A DNA stretch of 59,164 bases from Bartonella rattaustraliani AUST/NH4. Its GTDB lineage: Bacteria; Pseudomonadota; Alphaproteobacteria; Rhizobiales; Rhizobiaceae. How positions within the stretch are numbered: position 1 is the stretch's first letter; each line of letters begins with the position of its first letter. Below are positions 1-9,363 of the stretch, piece by piece. The translations under genes were made by a program, and so were the position numbers. The stretch lies in contig NZ_CALW02000005.1 in NCBI RefSeq assembly GCF_000312565.1, positions 1 to 59,164 of the forward strand, given 5' to 3'. The notes beneath the pieces are model-generated. The model was not told the DNA's origin. It saw nothing but the letters and a program-made list of their open reading frames with translations, and searched no databases.

Positions 1-1
1 T

Positions 2-214
2 GCTATTGGTTTGGCAGTATCGAATTTAAGTTATGATAATACGCCAGGAAAGCTTAGTCTTTCATTTGGTACAGGTGCGTGGCGGAACCAATCAGCCTTT
101 GCTTTTGGTGCTGGTTATATGTCTGAAGATGGGAAAATACGTTCCAACTTCTCTATAACCAGTGCTGGTGGTCACTTTGGTATAGGTGCTGCGATTATTT
201 TGAGGGTGCAATGA
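2..214 (+). CDS. Trimeric autotransporter adhesin, C-terminal membrane anchor (5' partial)
   Basis: Only the last 70 codons are in the window; the reading frame is open to the left edge. The residues (AIGLAVSNLSYDNTPGKLS, then a GAWRNQSAFAFGAGYMSEDG-type stretch) match the C-terminal YadA-anchor beta-barrel segment of trimeric autotransporters. In Bartonella these are the BadA/Vomp adhesins that bind host cells and matrix. The protein ends with alternating hydrophobic residues, as expected for outer-membrane strands. Its stop overlaps the next start (ATGA at 211-214), so the downstream IalB-like gene is probably translationally coupled to it. The stalk and head lie outside the window, so which paralogue this is cannot be said. 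Confidence 0.85.
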   Translation, partial: AIGLAVSNLSYDNTPGKLSLSFGTGAWRNQSAFAFGAGYMSEDGKIRSNFSITSAGGHFGIGAAIILRVQ

Positions 215-807
215 TAATGAAAAAAATAGATATCATTATAAAGAAACGAAATGTTTGGGTAAGTATCTTGTTCATTCTTGCTTTAATAGGCAAGGGCGAA
301 AGTCTTGCGGGAGAAAACAACAGTGTTTATACGGTGCGTCCACCACAGTTATCTATTCCCAAGGGGGGACCTGGTGAAACACGTCGAATTATTATGCAAT
401 TTTATAATTGGACTTTGATTTGTGATGAAAAAGAAAAACTTAGGCAAGGCATCTGTAATGTGACACAGACTGTTCATGATAAGGATGATAATAATATTTT
501 TAGTTGGTCTCTTGTTTCTACAAAAAGTGGTCAAGCAGTCATGCTTTTTCGAACATTGCCAAATGCTGATACAAATGTTCCTATTCAAATGTTTATGGAA
601 GGTGTGAAAAAGCCTCTCCTTATCCATTATACACAGTGTGGCAAAACAGTTTGTTTGGCACAGGTATCTGTAGGGCCTATTTTAAATAAACAAATAGAGC
701 AGGACAAAACAGTACGTATTTCCTACAAGGTTAAAGAAGGAAAGATATTTTCTTTTAAAGTGCCATTTAAAGGGTTGAAAGCAGCGCTTTATTCTTTGCA
801 AAGATAG
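211..807 (+). CDS. IalB-family secreted invasion-associated protein
   Basis: A 198-residue protein with a basic N-terminus and a hydrophobic segment (about residues 14-33) that fits a signal peptide, so it is probably periplasmic or surface-exposed. The mature part has the IalB-family pattern: an early W-x-L-x-C segment (NWTLICDEKE), a second Cys (GICNVTQ), then a paired C-x(4)-C (QCGKTVC) and a hydrophobic C-terminal half. IalB proteins are linked to erythrocyte invasion in Bartonella, but the biochemical role is unknown. It is a distant paralogue of the gene at 12619. The start overlaps the adhesin stop by 4 bases. Start alternatives are ATG 211 or ATG 217. The family call is by pattern, not by search. 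Confidence 0.72.
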   Translation: MIMKKIDIIIKKRNVWVSILFILALIGKGESLAGENNSVYTVRPPQLSIPKGGPGETRRIIMQFYNWTLICDEKEKLRQGICNVTQTVHDKDDNNIFSWSLVSTKSGQAVMLFRTLPNADTNVPIQMFMEGVKKPLLIHYTQCGKTVCLAQVSVGPILNKQIEQDKTVRISYKVKEGKIFSFKVPFKGLKAALYSLQR

Positions 808-1614
808 ATGGCATAGGGTGCTGTGCATGGAAACTTTTTAAATTTTTTATGTTATATTGAAGATCCAATTGCATATTTAGGTTTAAATAAAGAATAATTA
901 AATAAGAAGTTCTGAGGAATGTCATTATTGGGATGATGGTTTTAAACGAGAATGTATTTTATAAATATAAAATTATGGTTACACTGTTTATAGAAGAGAA
1001 AATAAGAGGAAAGTTTCTATAGAGTTTATAGAGTAAATGATATGAACTCTTAACAGCAAAAAATGATAAGAAAGAGCCATTGAGAGAGAGTACAGCAAAG
1101 AGAGGGATAGAGCCCTCTTGAATCAGAGGTGTGTGAGAATGCACTTCTGTAAAAGATTCTTATAAATTTTACAGTTATCTTATCTGCATCAATAACTCGA
1201 AATTGAAATATTATGGCAATTTTATAGCCTTGATAATGATGTTAATTCTTTTGTAAAGTGAGACTTACAGTATTGTTATCTCATGAATACACAGGAGAAT
1301 GATAGTTGCTAACGCTTTAAGAATATAAATGTATCGTTTTGCAATGGTGCATATCATGTGAATGATAAAAAGAGAATCTAGAAATCTATCAGAATGGATT
1401 AAATAATGAATTTCAAGTTCATAAAACGATTTATAATTTTATAAAAATGATACAAAAAACTGAATGATAAGAGTGTAGCGAATTTTTATGATAAAAAAAT
1501 ATGAAATGTTTTCTTTATATTTGTGACTTAATATCGCATTGTTACTTTAGCTTTAGTAATGAGCAGTGAGAGTTCTCGCGTTTTTTATTTAAAATGCTCA
1601 AAGGATAAGAAAAA
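808..1614. other. Gene-poor AT-rich gap
   Basis: About 800 bases between the IalB-like gene and the Ppx/GppA gene. I see no ORF with a credible ribosome binding site and no tRNA or clear terminator. Open frames here are short and low-complexity. It presumably holds the promoter of the rightward housekeeping block near its right end. Confidence 0.5.
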
Positions 1615-2922
1615 ATGGCTTCGTTAAGTTATGGTCCAAGAGAGACAAAACGAGGAAGAATATCTCATATTAGAGCAGAGAAATTATGTATTCGTGGCAG
1701 TAATCAAGATAATTATTCTGCATTTTTGCAGACAGGGATGGGCTCTATTCCTATTGAAATAAAGAAAAAACAGAAAAAAAAACAGTGTAAACAAAAAACG
1801 CGTCTCATTCAATCAGGTACAGCTTTTGAATTTTATGGACGGGCAACTGCAGGTGTTAAAAAAACAAAAAAAAACAAAACATTTTTTCTTCCACGATTAT
1901 TTCAATTAAAGCCGCCTCCTCTTTATGCCGCACTTGATTTGGGGACGAATAATTGTCGTCTTCTTATAGCCTCTCCTAGGAAACCAGGGTGTTTTCGAGT
2001 TGTTGATGCTTTTTCACGTATTATACGATGGGGAGAGGGTTTAATAGATAACGTTTTTCTGAATACGCAAGCTATGGACCGTGCGATTGAAGCGTTAAAG
2101 ATTTGTCATTTAAAGCTAAGACAAAGGCATATTAAACGTTATCGCTTAGTTGCAACGGAAGCTTGTCGTTCAGCAAAAAATGGTCAACATTTTATTCAAC
2201 GCGTTTTGGATGAAACTGGTCTTAAGTTAGAAATTGTTGATAGGGAAACGGAAGCGCGTTTTGCTGTTTCAGGATGTGGCTCACTCGTTGAGCCGAACAC
2301 CGATGCCATTGTGCTTTTTGATATTGGAGGAGGATCATCAGAAATTGTTTTGCTTGATGTTTCTAAAAAGCATTCTTTACGTTTAACTGAACAAATTACG
2401 GCGTGGACTTCTCTTTCGGTTGGTGTTGTTACGTTTGCCGAACGTTTTGGGGGAGATAAGATTTGTTTGGATGATTTTGAAAAAATGAAAAACTATGTAC
2501 GGAGTTTTTTAAATAATTTTTCAGGTCGTTACAAATTGGGTGTTCTCGCCCAGGGTTCGAAGTTTCATCTTTTGGGAACTTCTGGAACGATTACGACTTT
2601 AGCAGGAATACACCTTAATTTAGAACGTTATGATCGAAGGCAAGTTGATGGTATTTGGATGAATGATACAGATATTACTCTTATAATGAAACGCTTATTA
2701 TCATGGGATATAAAAAAACGTGCAAATAACCCTTGTATTGGGCCAGGGAGAGCAGATTTAATTTTAGCCGGTTGTGCGATTTTAGATGTTATTCGAGAAG
2801 TTTGGCCAAGTCAGCAATTAAGAGTTGCTGATCGTGGGTTAAAAGAAGGCATTTTGATAGAGTTGATGTTACGCGATGATGTATGGGGTGGATATAGGAA
2901 AGGAAAAAGTTTCAAGTGTTAG
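1615..2922 (+). CDS. ppx: Ppx/GppA family phosphatase (exopolyphosphatase-like)
   Basis: This ASKHA-fold enzyme would hydrolyse inorganic polyphosphate or pppGpp. Motif 1 (YAALDLGTNNCRLLIA, near residues 104-119) and the phosphate-2 loop (DIGGGSSE, near 236-243) are intact. A GTSGTITTLAG motif follows near 325. The 435 residues include an unusual N-terminal extension of about 100 residues, rich in Lys/Arg and Gln, before the catalytic core; the core itself has the length of the short alphaproteobacterial family members. The gene sits 26 bases upstream of rlmE, a pairing common in Rhizobiales. Whether it acts on polyphosphate or pppGpp cannot be told from sequence. An internal start could shorten the extension, but ATG 1615 has a purine-rich GGATAAG upstream. 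Confidence 0.85.
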   Translation: MASLSYGPRETKRGRISHIRAEKLCIRGSNQDNYSAFLQTGMGSIPIEIKKKQKKKQCKQKTRLIQSGTAFEFYGRATAGVKKTKKNKTFFLPRLFQLKPPPLYAALDLGTNNCRLLIASPRKPGCFRVVDAFSRIIRWGEGLIDNVFLNTQAMDRAIEALKICHLKLRQRHIKRYRLVATEACRSAKNGQHFIQRVLDETGLKLEIVDRETEARFAVSGCGSLVEPNTDAIVLFDIGGGSSEIVLLDVSKKHSLRLTEQITAWTSLSVGVVTFAERFGGDKICLDDFEKMKNYVRSFLNNFSGRYKLGVLAQGSKFHLLGTSGTITTLAGIHLNLERYDRRQVDGIWMNDTDITLIMKRLLSWDIKKRANNPCIGPGRADLILAGCAILDVIREVWPSQQLRVADRGLKEGILIELMLRDDVWGGYRKGKSFKC

Positions 2923-2948
2923 AAGTTATCAAAGCACGGAGACAATGA

Positions 2949-3674
2949 ATGGTGAAAAAAACAACAAAAACACCAACAGGCGGCTATGGTGGTTCAGGAT
3001 CGAACGAATTATATCAGCGTGTAAAGAAGAAAGCAGGAACCATTAAGGCATCATCACGGCGATGGTTAGAAAGGCATCTGAATGATCCTTATGTTCATCA
3101 ATCGAAAGTAGATGGTTATCGTTCACGTGCAGCTTATAAGCTTATCGAAATAAATGAACGCTATAAATTTCTCAAAAAAGGTCAAAAGATTATTGATTTG
3201 GGAGCAGCTCCAGGGGGGTGGTGTCAGGTTGCTGTACGTATGGTTGGATCAAGTGATCAAAAGCCTAGTGTCGTTGGTATTGATTATTTACCTGTTGATC
3301 CATTGCCTGGGGTTGTGATGCTGCAAATGGATTTTTTATATGCAGGTGCACCACAAAAATTGATGGATGCCTTAGGAACAAAGCCGGATGTCGTCCTTTC
3401 TGATATGGCAGCGCCAACCACAGGCCACCGTCAGACGGATCACTTAAGAACGATACATTTGTGTGAAGTTGCTGCTGACTTTGCTCTTTCCGTTCTCAAG
3501 CCTGGAGGACATTTTTTAGCAAAGGCTTTTCAAGGTGGGGCAGAAAATATTCTTCTCACGACATTGAAACAGAATTTTAAAGCAGTTCATCATGTTAAAC
3601 CACCTGCAAGTCGGTCAGAATCAGTAGAACTTTATCTTCTAGCACTTGGATTTAAGGGAACAACAGAAGTGTAA
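2949..3674 (+). CDS. rlmE: 23S rRNA (uridine-2'-O-)methyltransferase RlmE (FtsJ/RrmJ)
   Basis: RlmE methylates the 2'-OH of the A-loop uridine (U2552 in E. coli) on the large subunit, with S-adenosylmethionine as donor. The 241-residue protein shows the RrmJ fold: [10 protein letters not shown] (first catalytic Lys, near residue 60), the SAM loop DLGAAPGGW, the catalytic Asp in VLSDMAAP, and the second Lys in [11 protein letters not shown]. The K-D-K-E set is complete, with Glu in [10 protein letters not shown]. The N-terminal 40 residues are Lys- and Gly-rich, as often seen in rhizobial homologues. It follows the Ppx/GppA gene closely and is probably cotranscribed with it. Confidence 0.95.
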   Translation: MVKKTTKTPTGGYGGSGSNELYQRVKKKAGTIKASSRRWLERHLNDPYVHQSKVDGYRSRAAYKLIEINERYKFLKKGQKIIDLGAAPGGWCQVAVRMVGSSDQKPSVVGIDYLPVDPLPGVVMLQMDFLYAGAPQKLMDALGTKPDVVLSDMAAPTTGHRQTDHLRTIHLCEVAADFALSVLKPGGHFLAKAFQGGAENILLTTLKQNFKAVHHVKPPASRSESVELYLLALGFKGTTEV

Positions 3675-3735
3675 TTAAAGAGCGCCTTCTTTTTAAAGAT
3701 TTCAATTTACTTGCATATTTATAGTGTAAGAGTAT

Positions 3736-3774
3736 TCTCAGACAGTTGGCAATGATATTGTCGAGAGTTTTTTT
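3736..3774 (+). terminator. Putative terminator after rlmE
   Basis: An imperfect stem (CTC-A-GACA pairing with TGTC-GA-GAG) around a 14-base loop, followed by seven T. It lies between rlmE and obgE and would end the ppx-rlmE transcript. The stem is interrupted, so confidence is moderate. Confidence 0.45.
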
Positions 3775-3848
3775 ATTATTAACAATGAAAAACTGGTAAA
3801 ATATTACCTACAGAGGTAAAGGGATTGATTTCTCAGTGAGCGTTTCCA

Positions 3849-4874
3849 ATGAAATTTCTTGACCAAGCTAAAGTTTATATTCGTTCTGGTAATGGAGGAG
3901 CAGGCGCCGTATCATTTCGGCGTGAAAAATTCATTGAATTTGGGGGGCCTGATGGAGGCAATGGAGGACGTGGTGGTGATGTTTGGGCTCTTGTTGTTGA
4001 TGGGCTCAATACATTAATTGATTATCGCTATCAGCAGCATTTTAGAGCAAAAACAGGGGGGCATGGTAAAGGGCGTAATATGACAGGTGAAAAGGGTGAT
4101 GATATCATTCTTAAAGTACCGGTTGGCACCCAAATTTTTGAAGAAGACAATAAGACGTTAATCTGTGATTTAACAGAAGTTGGGCAACATTATTGTCTTG
4201 CAAAAGGAGGGAATGGCGGTTTTGGGAATCTTCATTTTACCACATCTACGAATCGAGCTCCTCGCCATGCAAATCCAGGGTTGTCTGGAGAAGAGCGAAC
4301 ATTGTGGCTTCGTTTGAAATTAATTGCTGATGGCGGTTTGATTGGTTTGCCCAATGCTGGCAAGTCAACTTTTTTAGCTTCCGTGACAGCTGCAAAACCA
4401 AAAATTGCAGATTATCCTTTTACCACTTTGCATCCTCATCTTGGTGTTGCACGCATTGATGCGCGTGAATTTGTTTTGGCTGACATTCCTGGTTTAATTG
4501 AAGGGGCACATGAAGGCGTGGGGATTGGAGATCGTTTTTTAGGGCATGTAGAACGTTGCCGTGTTTTACTTCATTTGGTTTCTGCTCAAGAAGAAGATGT
4601 GGCAAAAGCATACCAGGTTGTACGTAATGAGTTAGGCGCCTATGGAAATAATCTCAGTGATAAGGTTGAAATTGTAGCCTTAAGTCAGATAGATACTCTT
4701 ACTCTTGAGGAGCGTAAAGCCAAACAAGAGATTTTGCAAAGAATAACAGGTAAATCTGTGATGATGTTTTCTGCAATCAGTCATGAAGGTTTAGAAAATG
4801 TGTTACGTACTGTTGCACAGATTATCGAAACGGCACGCAAAGAGGATGAGGCTGTAGAATATCAGGGTTCATGA
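3849..4874 (+). CDS. obgE: GTPase ObgE/CgtA
   Basis: Obg is a large-subunit assembly and stress-response GTPase. The N-terminal glycine-rich OBG fold (residues 1-158; [21 protein letters not shown]) is followed by a G domain with G1 GLPNAGKST, switch [10 protein letters not shown]3 [12 protein letters not shown], and a G4-like element. The G4 reads SQIDTL rather than the usual NKxD, a form common in alphaproteobacterial Obg. At 341 residues it has the usual length, with no long C-terminal extension. The stop overlaps the proB start (ATGA at 4871-4874). The obgE-proB-proA-nadD-rsfS-rlmH order is the conserved rhizobial arrangement. Confidence 0.96.
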   Translation: MKFLDQAKVYIRSGNGGAGAVSFRREKFIEFGGPDGGNGGRGGDVWALVVDGLNTLIDYRYQQHFRAKTGGHGKGRNMTGEKGDDIILKVPVGTQIFEEDNKTLICDLTEVGQHYCLAKGGNGGFGNLHFTTSTNRAPRHANPGLSGEERTLWLRLKLIADGGLIGLPNAGKSTFLASVTAAKPKIADYPFTTLHPHLGVARIDAREFVLADIPGLIEGAHEGVGIGDRFLGHVERCRVLLHLVSAQEEDVAKAYQVVRNELGAYGNNLSDKVEIVALSQIDTLTLEERKAKQEILQRITGKSVMMFSAISHEGLENVLRTVAQIIETARKEDEAVEYQGS

Positions 4875-6019
4875 AGATGGCTTTTGGATTGCAAAAACTC
4901 GCATACTATAAACGCATTGTGGTCAAAATTGGATCTGCACTTTTGGTTGATCCTCAAACAGGTCTGCGTTCTGAATGGCTCAACAGTTTGGTAAGTGATG
5001 TTGCCAAGTTGCATCAAAGTGGTGTGGAGGTTTTATTAGTCTCTTCGGGTGCCATTGCTTTAGGAAGGACATTGTTACAGCTTCCCAAGGGATCTTTGAA
5101 ATTGGAAGAGAGTCAAGCATGTGCTGCTTTGGGGCAAATTGAATTAGCAAAAACATATGGTGAGGCACTTGCGAGGCATGGGTTAAAAACGGGTCAAGTT
5201 TTGCTCACTCTCTTTGATACGGAAGAGAGACGACGTTATCTCAATGCACGTGCGACGATTAATGTACTTTTACATTTTGGAGCAGTGCCCGTTATTAATG
5301 AAAATGATACTGTTGCAACAAGTGAAATTCGTTATGGTGATAATGATCGTTTAGCAGCACGTGTGGCAACAATGATGAGTGCGGATCTTTTAATTCTTTT
5401 ATCAGATATTGATGGTCTTTATACGAAGTCTCCTCATCGTGATCCAACGGCTGAATTTATTCCGTTTATTGCTTCAATTACGAGTGATATTGAAAAAATG
5501 GCTGATGTTGCGGCTTCAGAATTTTCTCGTGGAGGAATGAAGACCAAGCTTGATGCTGGAAAAATAGCAAATTCCGCTGGAACGGCGATGATTATTACTT
5601 CAGGCAAACGTATGAATCCGCTGGCGGCAATTGATAGTGGGGAACGAAAAAGTTTTTTTGCTGCGAGTGAAAAGCCAGTTAATGCTTGGAAAACATGGAT
5701 TTCTGGTCATTTAGATTCATCTGGTATTTTGACGATTGATCAAGGAGCGGTGGAGGCTCTTGAATCTGGAAAATCGTTGTTAGCTGCAGGAGTTGTTGCG
5801 GTTGAGGGCAGGTTCAGTCGTGGAGATACGGTTTCAATTGTTGATGCAAATGGAGTTGAAATTGCGCGTGGACTTGTCAATTATGACAAAGATGAGGCTG
5901 CGCGTATTACAGGGCGTAAAAGCAGAGAAATTACCTCTATTCTTGGGTATGAAGCACGTTCTGCTATGGTACATCGTAATGATATGGTTTTACGCTGTTT
6001 AACTGATATAACATATTGA
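4871..6019 (+). CDS. proB: Glutamate 5-kinase
   Basis: ProB phosphorylates L-glutamate to gamma-glutamyl phosphate, the first and feedback-controlled step of proline synthesis. The amino-acid kinase domain (about 1-270) shows [35 protein letters not shown] and [17 protein letters not shown] domain occupies roughly 290-370, giving the usual 380-residue two-domain form. The start overlaps the obgE stop by 4 bases; ATG 4877 is an alternative start. The last codons (ACA TAT TGA) run directly into a copy of the integrase-derived repeat, which separates proB from its partner proA. Confidence 0.96.
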   Translation: MKMAFGLQKLAYYKRIVVKIGSALLVDPQTGLRSEWLNSLVSDVAKLHQSGVEVLLVSSGAIALGRTLLQLPKGSLKLEESQACAALGQIELAKTYGEALARHGLKTGQVLLTLFDTEERRRYLNARATINVLLHFGAVPVINENDTVATSEIRYGDNDRLAARVATMMSADLLILLSDIDGLYTKSPHRDPTAEFIPFIASITSDIEKMADVAASEFSRGGMKTKLDAGKIANSAGTAMIITSGKRMNPLAAIDSGERKSFFAASEKPVNAWKTWISGHLDSSGILTIDQGAVEALESGKSLLAAGVVAVEGRFSRGDTVSIVDANGVEIARGLVNYDKDEAARITGRKSREITSILGYEARSAMVHRNDMVLRCLTDITY

Positions 6020-6375
6020 TTTATAAGTATAGTTTGTCGTTATGGAGCTTGAATCATAAGCCTGAATATTGTAAGTCTCTCTCATTTCAAATCACTTTAT
6101 GTCGAGTCAATGATGTTCACTTGGTTTTACTCTATCAGTGGGATTGGCATGTGGATAAAAACTATAAAAGAAAAGAGGGAAAATGCCTCTTATAACTGCT
6201 TCCATACAAGGGTTGTTGCAACTACCTATGGGGTGATAAATATTGTGAGTTGGTAAATATACCACGAGCTGGTAAAGAGAGTAATAGTGCTGATTTGTAT
6301 CTTTATATAAGCGTGAAGATGGTGGTACTCAATTGGATTTATCGGTATACAATTCATGGATGATTCTGCTTAAAA
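6016..6375 (+). repeat. Integrase-derived dispersed repeat, copy A
   Basis: Copy of the dispersed element in plus orientation. It starts with ATTGATTTATAAG at the proB stop and carries the shared core (CTCTCATTTCA, then TATCAGTGGGATTGGCATGT at 6137-6156, then AATGCCTCTTATAACTGC). Its distal part can be read as a decayed integrase start: ADLYLYI near 6290, and NWIYRYTIHG near 6330-6360. It ends about 40 bases before proA. No functional ORF remains. Confidence 0.75.
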
Positions 6376-6415
6376 AGTTATCTTTGTTTATTGTTTTGGG
6401 AGAGTGGATGGTTGT

Positions 6416-7672
6416 ATGGCTTTAAAAGAACAAATGAAGGATATGGGGCGAAAAGCGCGTGCTGCTGCTGCTGAATTGGCGGTTATGTCTTCTGAACAAA
6501 AGAATAAAGCATTAGAAATGATAGCTTTGAGTTTAGAAGATCAATCAGCTGAAATTTTACGGGCTAATCATCAGGATTTAGAGAACGCTACACGTAATAA
6601 TTTAAAGCCAGCGATGGTTGATCGGCTTAAATTAGATGAACGACGTTTGCATGCAATCATAGACAGTGTCCGCCAAATTGCTTGTTTGCCTGATCCCGTT
6701 GGAAAAGTGATGAGTGAGTGGACACGTCCTAATGGGCTTCATATTAGTCGTGTTCGTACGACTCTTGGTGTGATTGGCATTATTTATGAGAGTCGACCAA
6801 ATGTTACAATTGATGCAAGTGCTTTGTGCTTGAAGTCTGGAAATGCGGCAATTTTACGTGGTGGTTCCGATAGTTTTCATTCTGCACATGCACTTTATTT
6901 TGCGTTGGTAAGGGGGTTGGAAAAAGCAGGTTTTCCTCAAGATACCATTCAAATGGTTGGAACAACAGATCGTGCTGCTGTTGGAGAAATGCTTAAAGGT
7001 TTGGATAATATGATTGATGTTATCATCCCTCGTGGCGGGAAAAGCCTTGTTACGCGCGTTCAATCTGAGGCACGCGTTCCAACTTTTGCACATTTGGAGG
7101 GGCTTTGCCATATTTATATTGATCAGTCGGCAGATTTAGAGATGGCGCGTGATATTGTTTTAAATGCGAAATTGCGGTGCACAGGTATCTGTGGTGCTGT
7201 AGAGACAGTTCTCCTTGATCGGCAGGCACTAACAAAGTTTCTTCCTGTTCTGACATTTTTACAGGAGAAGGGGTGCGAAATTCGTGCAACAGAAGATATC
7301 GTTTTTCTTATGCCAAAGTGCAAATTAGCTTCTGAGGAGGATTGGTCACATGAATATCTTGATGCCATTCTTTCTGTAAAAACAGTTGAGGGCATTGAGG
7401 GAGCTATTGCGCATATCCAACGTTATTCATCAGGACATACGGAATCGATTATTGCTGAGGATATGAATGTGGTAAAAATATTTTTTGATCGTTTGGATTC
7501 GGCTATTTTGCTTCATAATGCATCGACACAATTTGCTGATGGCGGTGAGTTTGGTTTTGGAGCAGAAATTGGTATTGCAACAGGAAAAATGCATGCGCGT
7601 GGTCCTATAGGTGTTGAACAACTCACATCATTTCAGTACCACATTAGGGGGAATGGACAGGTTAGGCCTTGA
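6416..7672 (+). CDS. proA: Gamma-glutamyl phosphate reductase
   Basis: ProA reduces gamma-glutamyl phosphate with NADPH to glutamate-5-semialdehyde, the second step of proline synthesis. It is an aldehyde-dehydrogenase-fold enzyme; the cofactor region [20 protein letters not shown] and the active-site Cys in [13 protein letters not shown] are present. I chose ATG 6416 ([11 protein letters not shown]), giving 418 residues, the family length, with GGGAGAG 11 bases upstream; a GTG at 6404 would add four residues. It lies unusually far from proB (about 400 bases of decayed repeat) and is coupled to nadD by a TGATG junction. Confidence 0.95.
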   Translation: MALKEQMKDMGRKARAAAAELAVMSSEQKNKALEMIALSLEDQSAEILRANHQDLENATRNNLKPAMVDRLKLDERRLHAIIDSVRQIACLPDPVGKVMSEWTRPNGLHISRVRTTLGVIGIIYESRPNVTIDASALCLKSGNAAILRGGSDSFHSAHALYFALVRGLEKAGFPQDTIQMVGTTDRAAVGEMLKGLDNMIDVIIPRGGKSLVTRVQSEARVPTFAHLEGLCHIYIDQSADLEMARDIVLNAKLRCTGICGAVETVLLDRQALTKFLPVLTFLQEKGCEIRATEDIVFLMPKCKLASEEDWSHEYLDAILSVKTVEGIEGAIAHIQRYSSGHTESIIAEDMNVVKIFFDRLDSAILLHNASTQFADGGEFGFGAEIGIATGKMHARGPIGVEQLTSFQYHIRGNGQVRP

Positions 7673-8295
7673 TGAAGCCAGTTTTTCCTTGGAAAGAGCG
7701 TATGCCACATGTAGAAAGGGCCAATGTTGTGGGTCTTTTTGGTGGATCTTTTAATCCTCCACACGATGGGCATCTTCTCGTTGCAAAGGTTGCTATTCGG
7801 CGCTTGCATCTTGATCAGTTATGGTGGATGGTAACGCCAGGGAATCCTCTCAAAGATCATACAAAGTTGTTATCGTTAGATGAGAGAATGCGGTTAAGTT
7901 TTGCACTTATTGATCATCCAAAGATCCGCATAACAGGTTTTGAGCGGGCGATAGGCAGTACAATGTCGGTAGATACGATTTCTTATATTCTTACACATTA
8001 TCGCACAGTGCGTTTTGTGTGGGTTATGGGTGCAGACAGTTTTGCAACAATTCACCATTGGTTCCGGTGGCATGATATCATATCGATGCTTCCTATTGCT
8101 GTTATTGATCGCCCGCTTGCACGGGTGCCCGCACTTTCTTCTCCTATGGCACAAATTTACCGTTCTTTTCGTTTAGAGGAAAGAGAAAGTATAAGGTTAC
8201 CTTTTATGAAACCACCGGTTTGGACTTATTTGCATGGACCTGTGTCTTTTCAGTCTTCAACGAGTCTTCGTTTAAAGGAGAATCATTTTTCTTGA
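7672..8295 (+). CDS. nadD: Nicotinate-nucleotide adenylyltransferase
   Basis: NadD joins nicotinate mononucleotide and ATP to make deamido-NAD, the central step of NAD synthesis. The nucleotidyltransferase signature GGSFNPPHDGH lies near residues 23-33 and the second ATP motif SSTSLR near 198. An alphaproteobacterial N-terminal extension ([19 protein letters not shown]) precedes the fold; ATG 7702 would remove part of it. Its start codon shares one base with the proA stop, so the two are likely cotranslated. rsfS follows 59 bases later. Confidence 0.94.
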   Translation: MKPVFPWKERMPHVERANVVGLFGGSFNPPHDGHLLVAKVAIRRLHLDQLWWMVTPGNPLKDHTKLLSLDERMRLSFALIDHPKIRITGFERAIGSTMSVDTISYILTHYRTVRFVWVMGADSFATIHHWFRWHDIISMLPIAVIDRPLARVPALSSPMAQIYRSFRLEERESIRLPFMKPPVWTYLHGPVSFQSSTSLRLKENHFS

Positions 8296-8354
8296 ATATT
8301 TTATGAGATTTTGCTTCTCTCTTTTATATTTCATTCTAAACATTAAGAAAGGAT

Positions 8355-8783
8355 ATGAGTCTGAAACACATTTCACAAAAACATTCTTATAATCTTGCAT
8401 CTTCTGCAGAAAAAAAAGTCTTTTCTGTCACGGATTATCTCGAAATTATTCTCAAGAGTTTAGAAGATACGAAAGCAGAAGATATTGTTACCATTGATAT
8501 TCAGGGGAAATCATCCTTAGCGGATTACATGGTTATAGCTTCCGGACATTCACAACGACATGTCTGTGCTATTGCTGATCATTTGCTCTATACTTTGAAA
8601 GACAGTGGGTGTGGTAAAGCAAGTGTAGAAGGGCTTGCTGTGGGTGATTGGGTATTGATTGATAAAGGCGATATTATCGTTCATCTTTTTCGTCCGGAAA
8701 TTCGTCTTTTTTACAATTTAGAAAAGATGTGGCTTACTCCGGATTTGAACAATACAAAACCAGTTCTTTTTGGGGATCATTAA
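8355..8783 (+). CDS. rsfS: Ribosomal silencing factor RsfS (Iojap)
   Basis: RsfS binds uL14 on the large subunit and blocks subunit joining when nutrients are scarce. The Iojap core begins near residue 26 (DYLEIILKSLEDTKAEDIVTIDI) and includes the family patterns SLADYMVIASGHSQRHVCAIADHL and DWVLIDKGDIIVHLF. The protein is 142 residues, slightly longer than usual because of about 25 variable N-terminal residues. GAAAGGAT lies just before the ATG. It sits between nadD and rlmH, the normal neighbours, and runs up to the rlmH start. Confidence 0.93.
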   Translation: MSLKHISQKHSYNLASSAEKKVFSVTDYLEIILKSLEDTKAEDIVTIDIQGKSSLADYMVIASGHSQRHVCAIADHLLYTLKDSGCGKASVEGLAVGDWVLIDKGDIIVHLFRPEIRLFYNLEKMWLTPDLNNTKPVLFGDH

Positions 8784-8784
8784 C

Positions 8785-9267
8785 ATGCAAATTTCTATTT
8801 TTGCTGTTGGTCGCATGAAGAAAGGGGCAGAGCAAAAATTAGTTGATCATTATTTGGATCGTTTTTCTAAAACTGCTGGAGCTGTGGGGTTTTATTTTAA
8901 AACACTACAAGAAATATCAGAAAGTCGTGCGCAGAAAGCATGTCAGCGCATGGAAGAAGAAGGAAAAAAGCTTATCGATTTTTTGCCTGAAAAATGTCGG
9001 TTAATTGTTTTGGATGAGCGTGGAAAGTCGATTTCATCATCTGCATTTGCTGAAAAGTTAGAATCTTATCGTGATGGAGGCGTTCGTGATCTTATCATTG
9101 CTCTGGGGGGACCTGATGGGCACAATGAGCGGGTAAGGGATCGTGCTGACTTTCTTTTGTCTTTTGGTTTTATGACATGGCCGCACCAAATTACGCGCAT
9201 ATTGCTGACAGAACAACTTTATCGCGCAGTGACAATTGCGAGTCATCACCCCTATCATCGTTTTTAA
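8785..9267 (+). CDS. rlmH: 23S rRNA (pseudouridine1915-N3)-methyltransferase RlmH
   Basis: RlmH is a SPOUT-class dimeric enzyme that methylates pseudouridine 1915 in helix 69 of 23S rRNA. The knot region ALGGPDGHNERVRDRADFLLSFG and the tail ILLTEQLYRAVTIASHHPYHRF are classic. The chosen ATG 8785 gives 160 residues (E. coli 155); an in-frame TTG at 8770 would overlap rsfS and is less likely. It follows the rsfS stop by one base. A short AT-rich gap precedes the next gene. Confidence 0.95.
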   Translation: MQISIFAVGRMKKGAEQKLVDHYLDRFSKTAGAVGFYFKTLQEISESRAQKACQRMEEEGKKLIDFLPEKCRLIVLDERGKSISSSAFAEKLESYRDGGVRDLIIALGGPDGHNERVRDRADFLLSFGFMTWPHQITRILLTEQLYRAVTIASHHPYHRF

Positions 9268-9363
9268 TATTTTGTGCAATTTTTAGTATTTATTTAGGTA
9301 ATTTGTTAATATTGTTTTAGTTGACACCATTTAAAGCATTTCTAGTTTATACGATAATGCTGA

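Noticed and set aside
959-1144. Minus-strand ORF of 61 codons in the left gap
   Set aside because: No ribosome binding site and no recognisable pattern.
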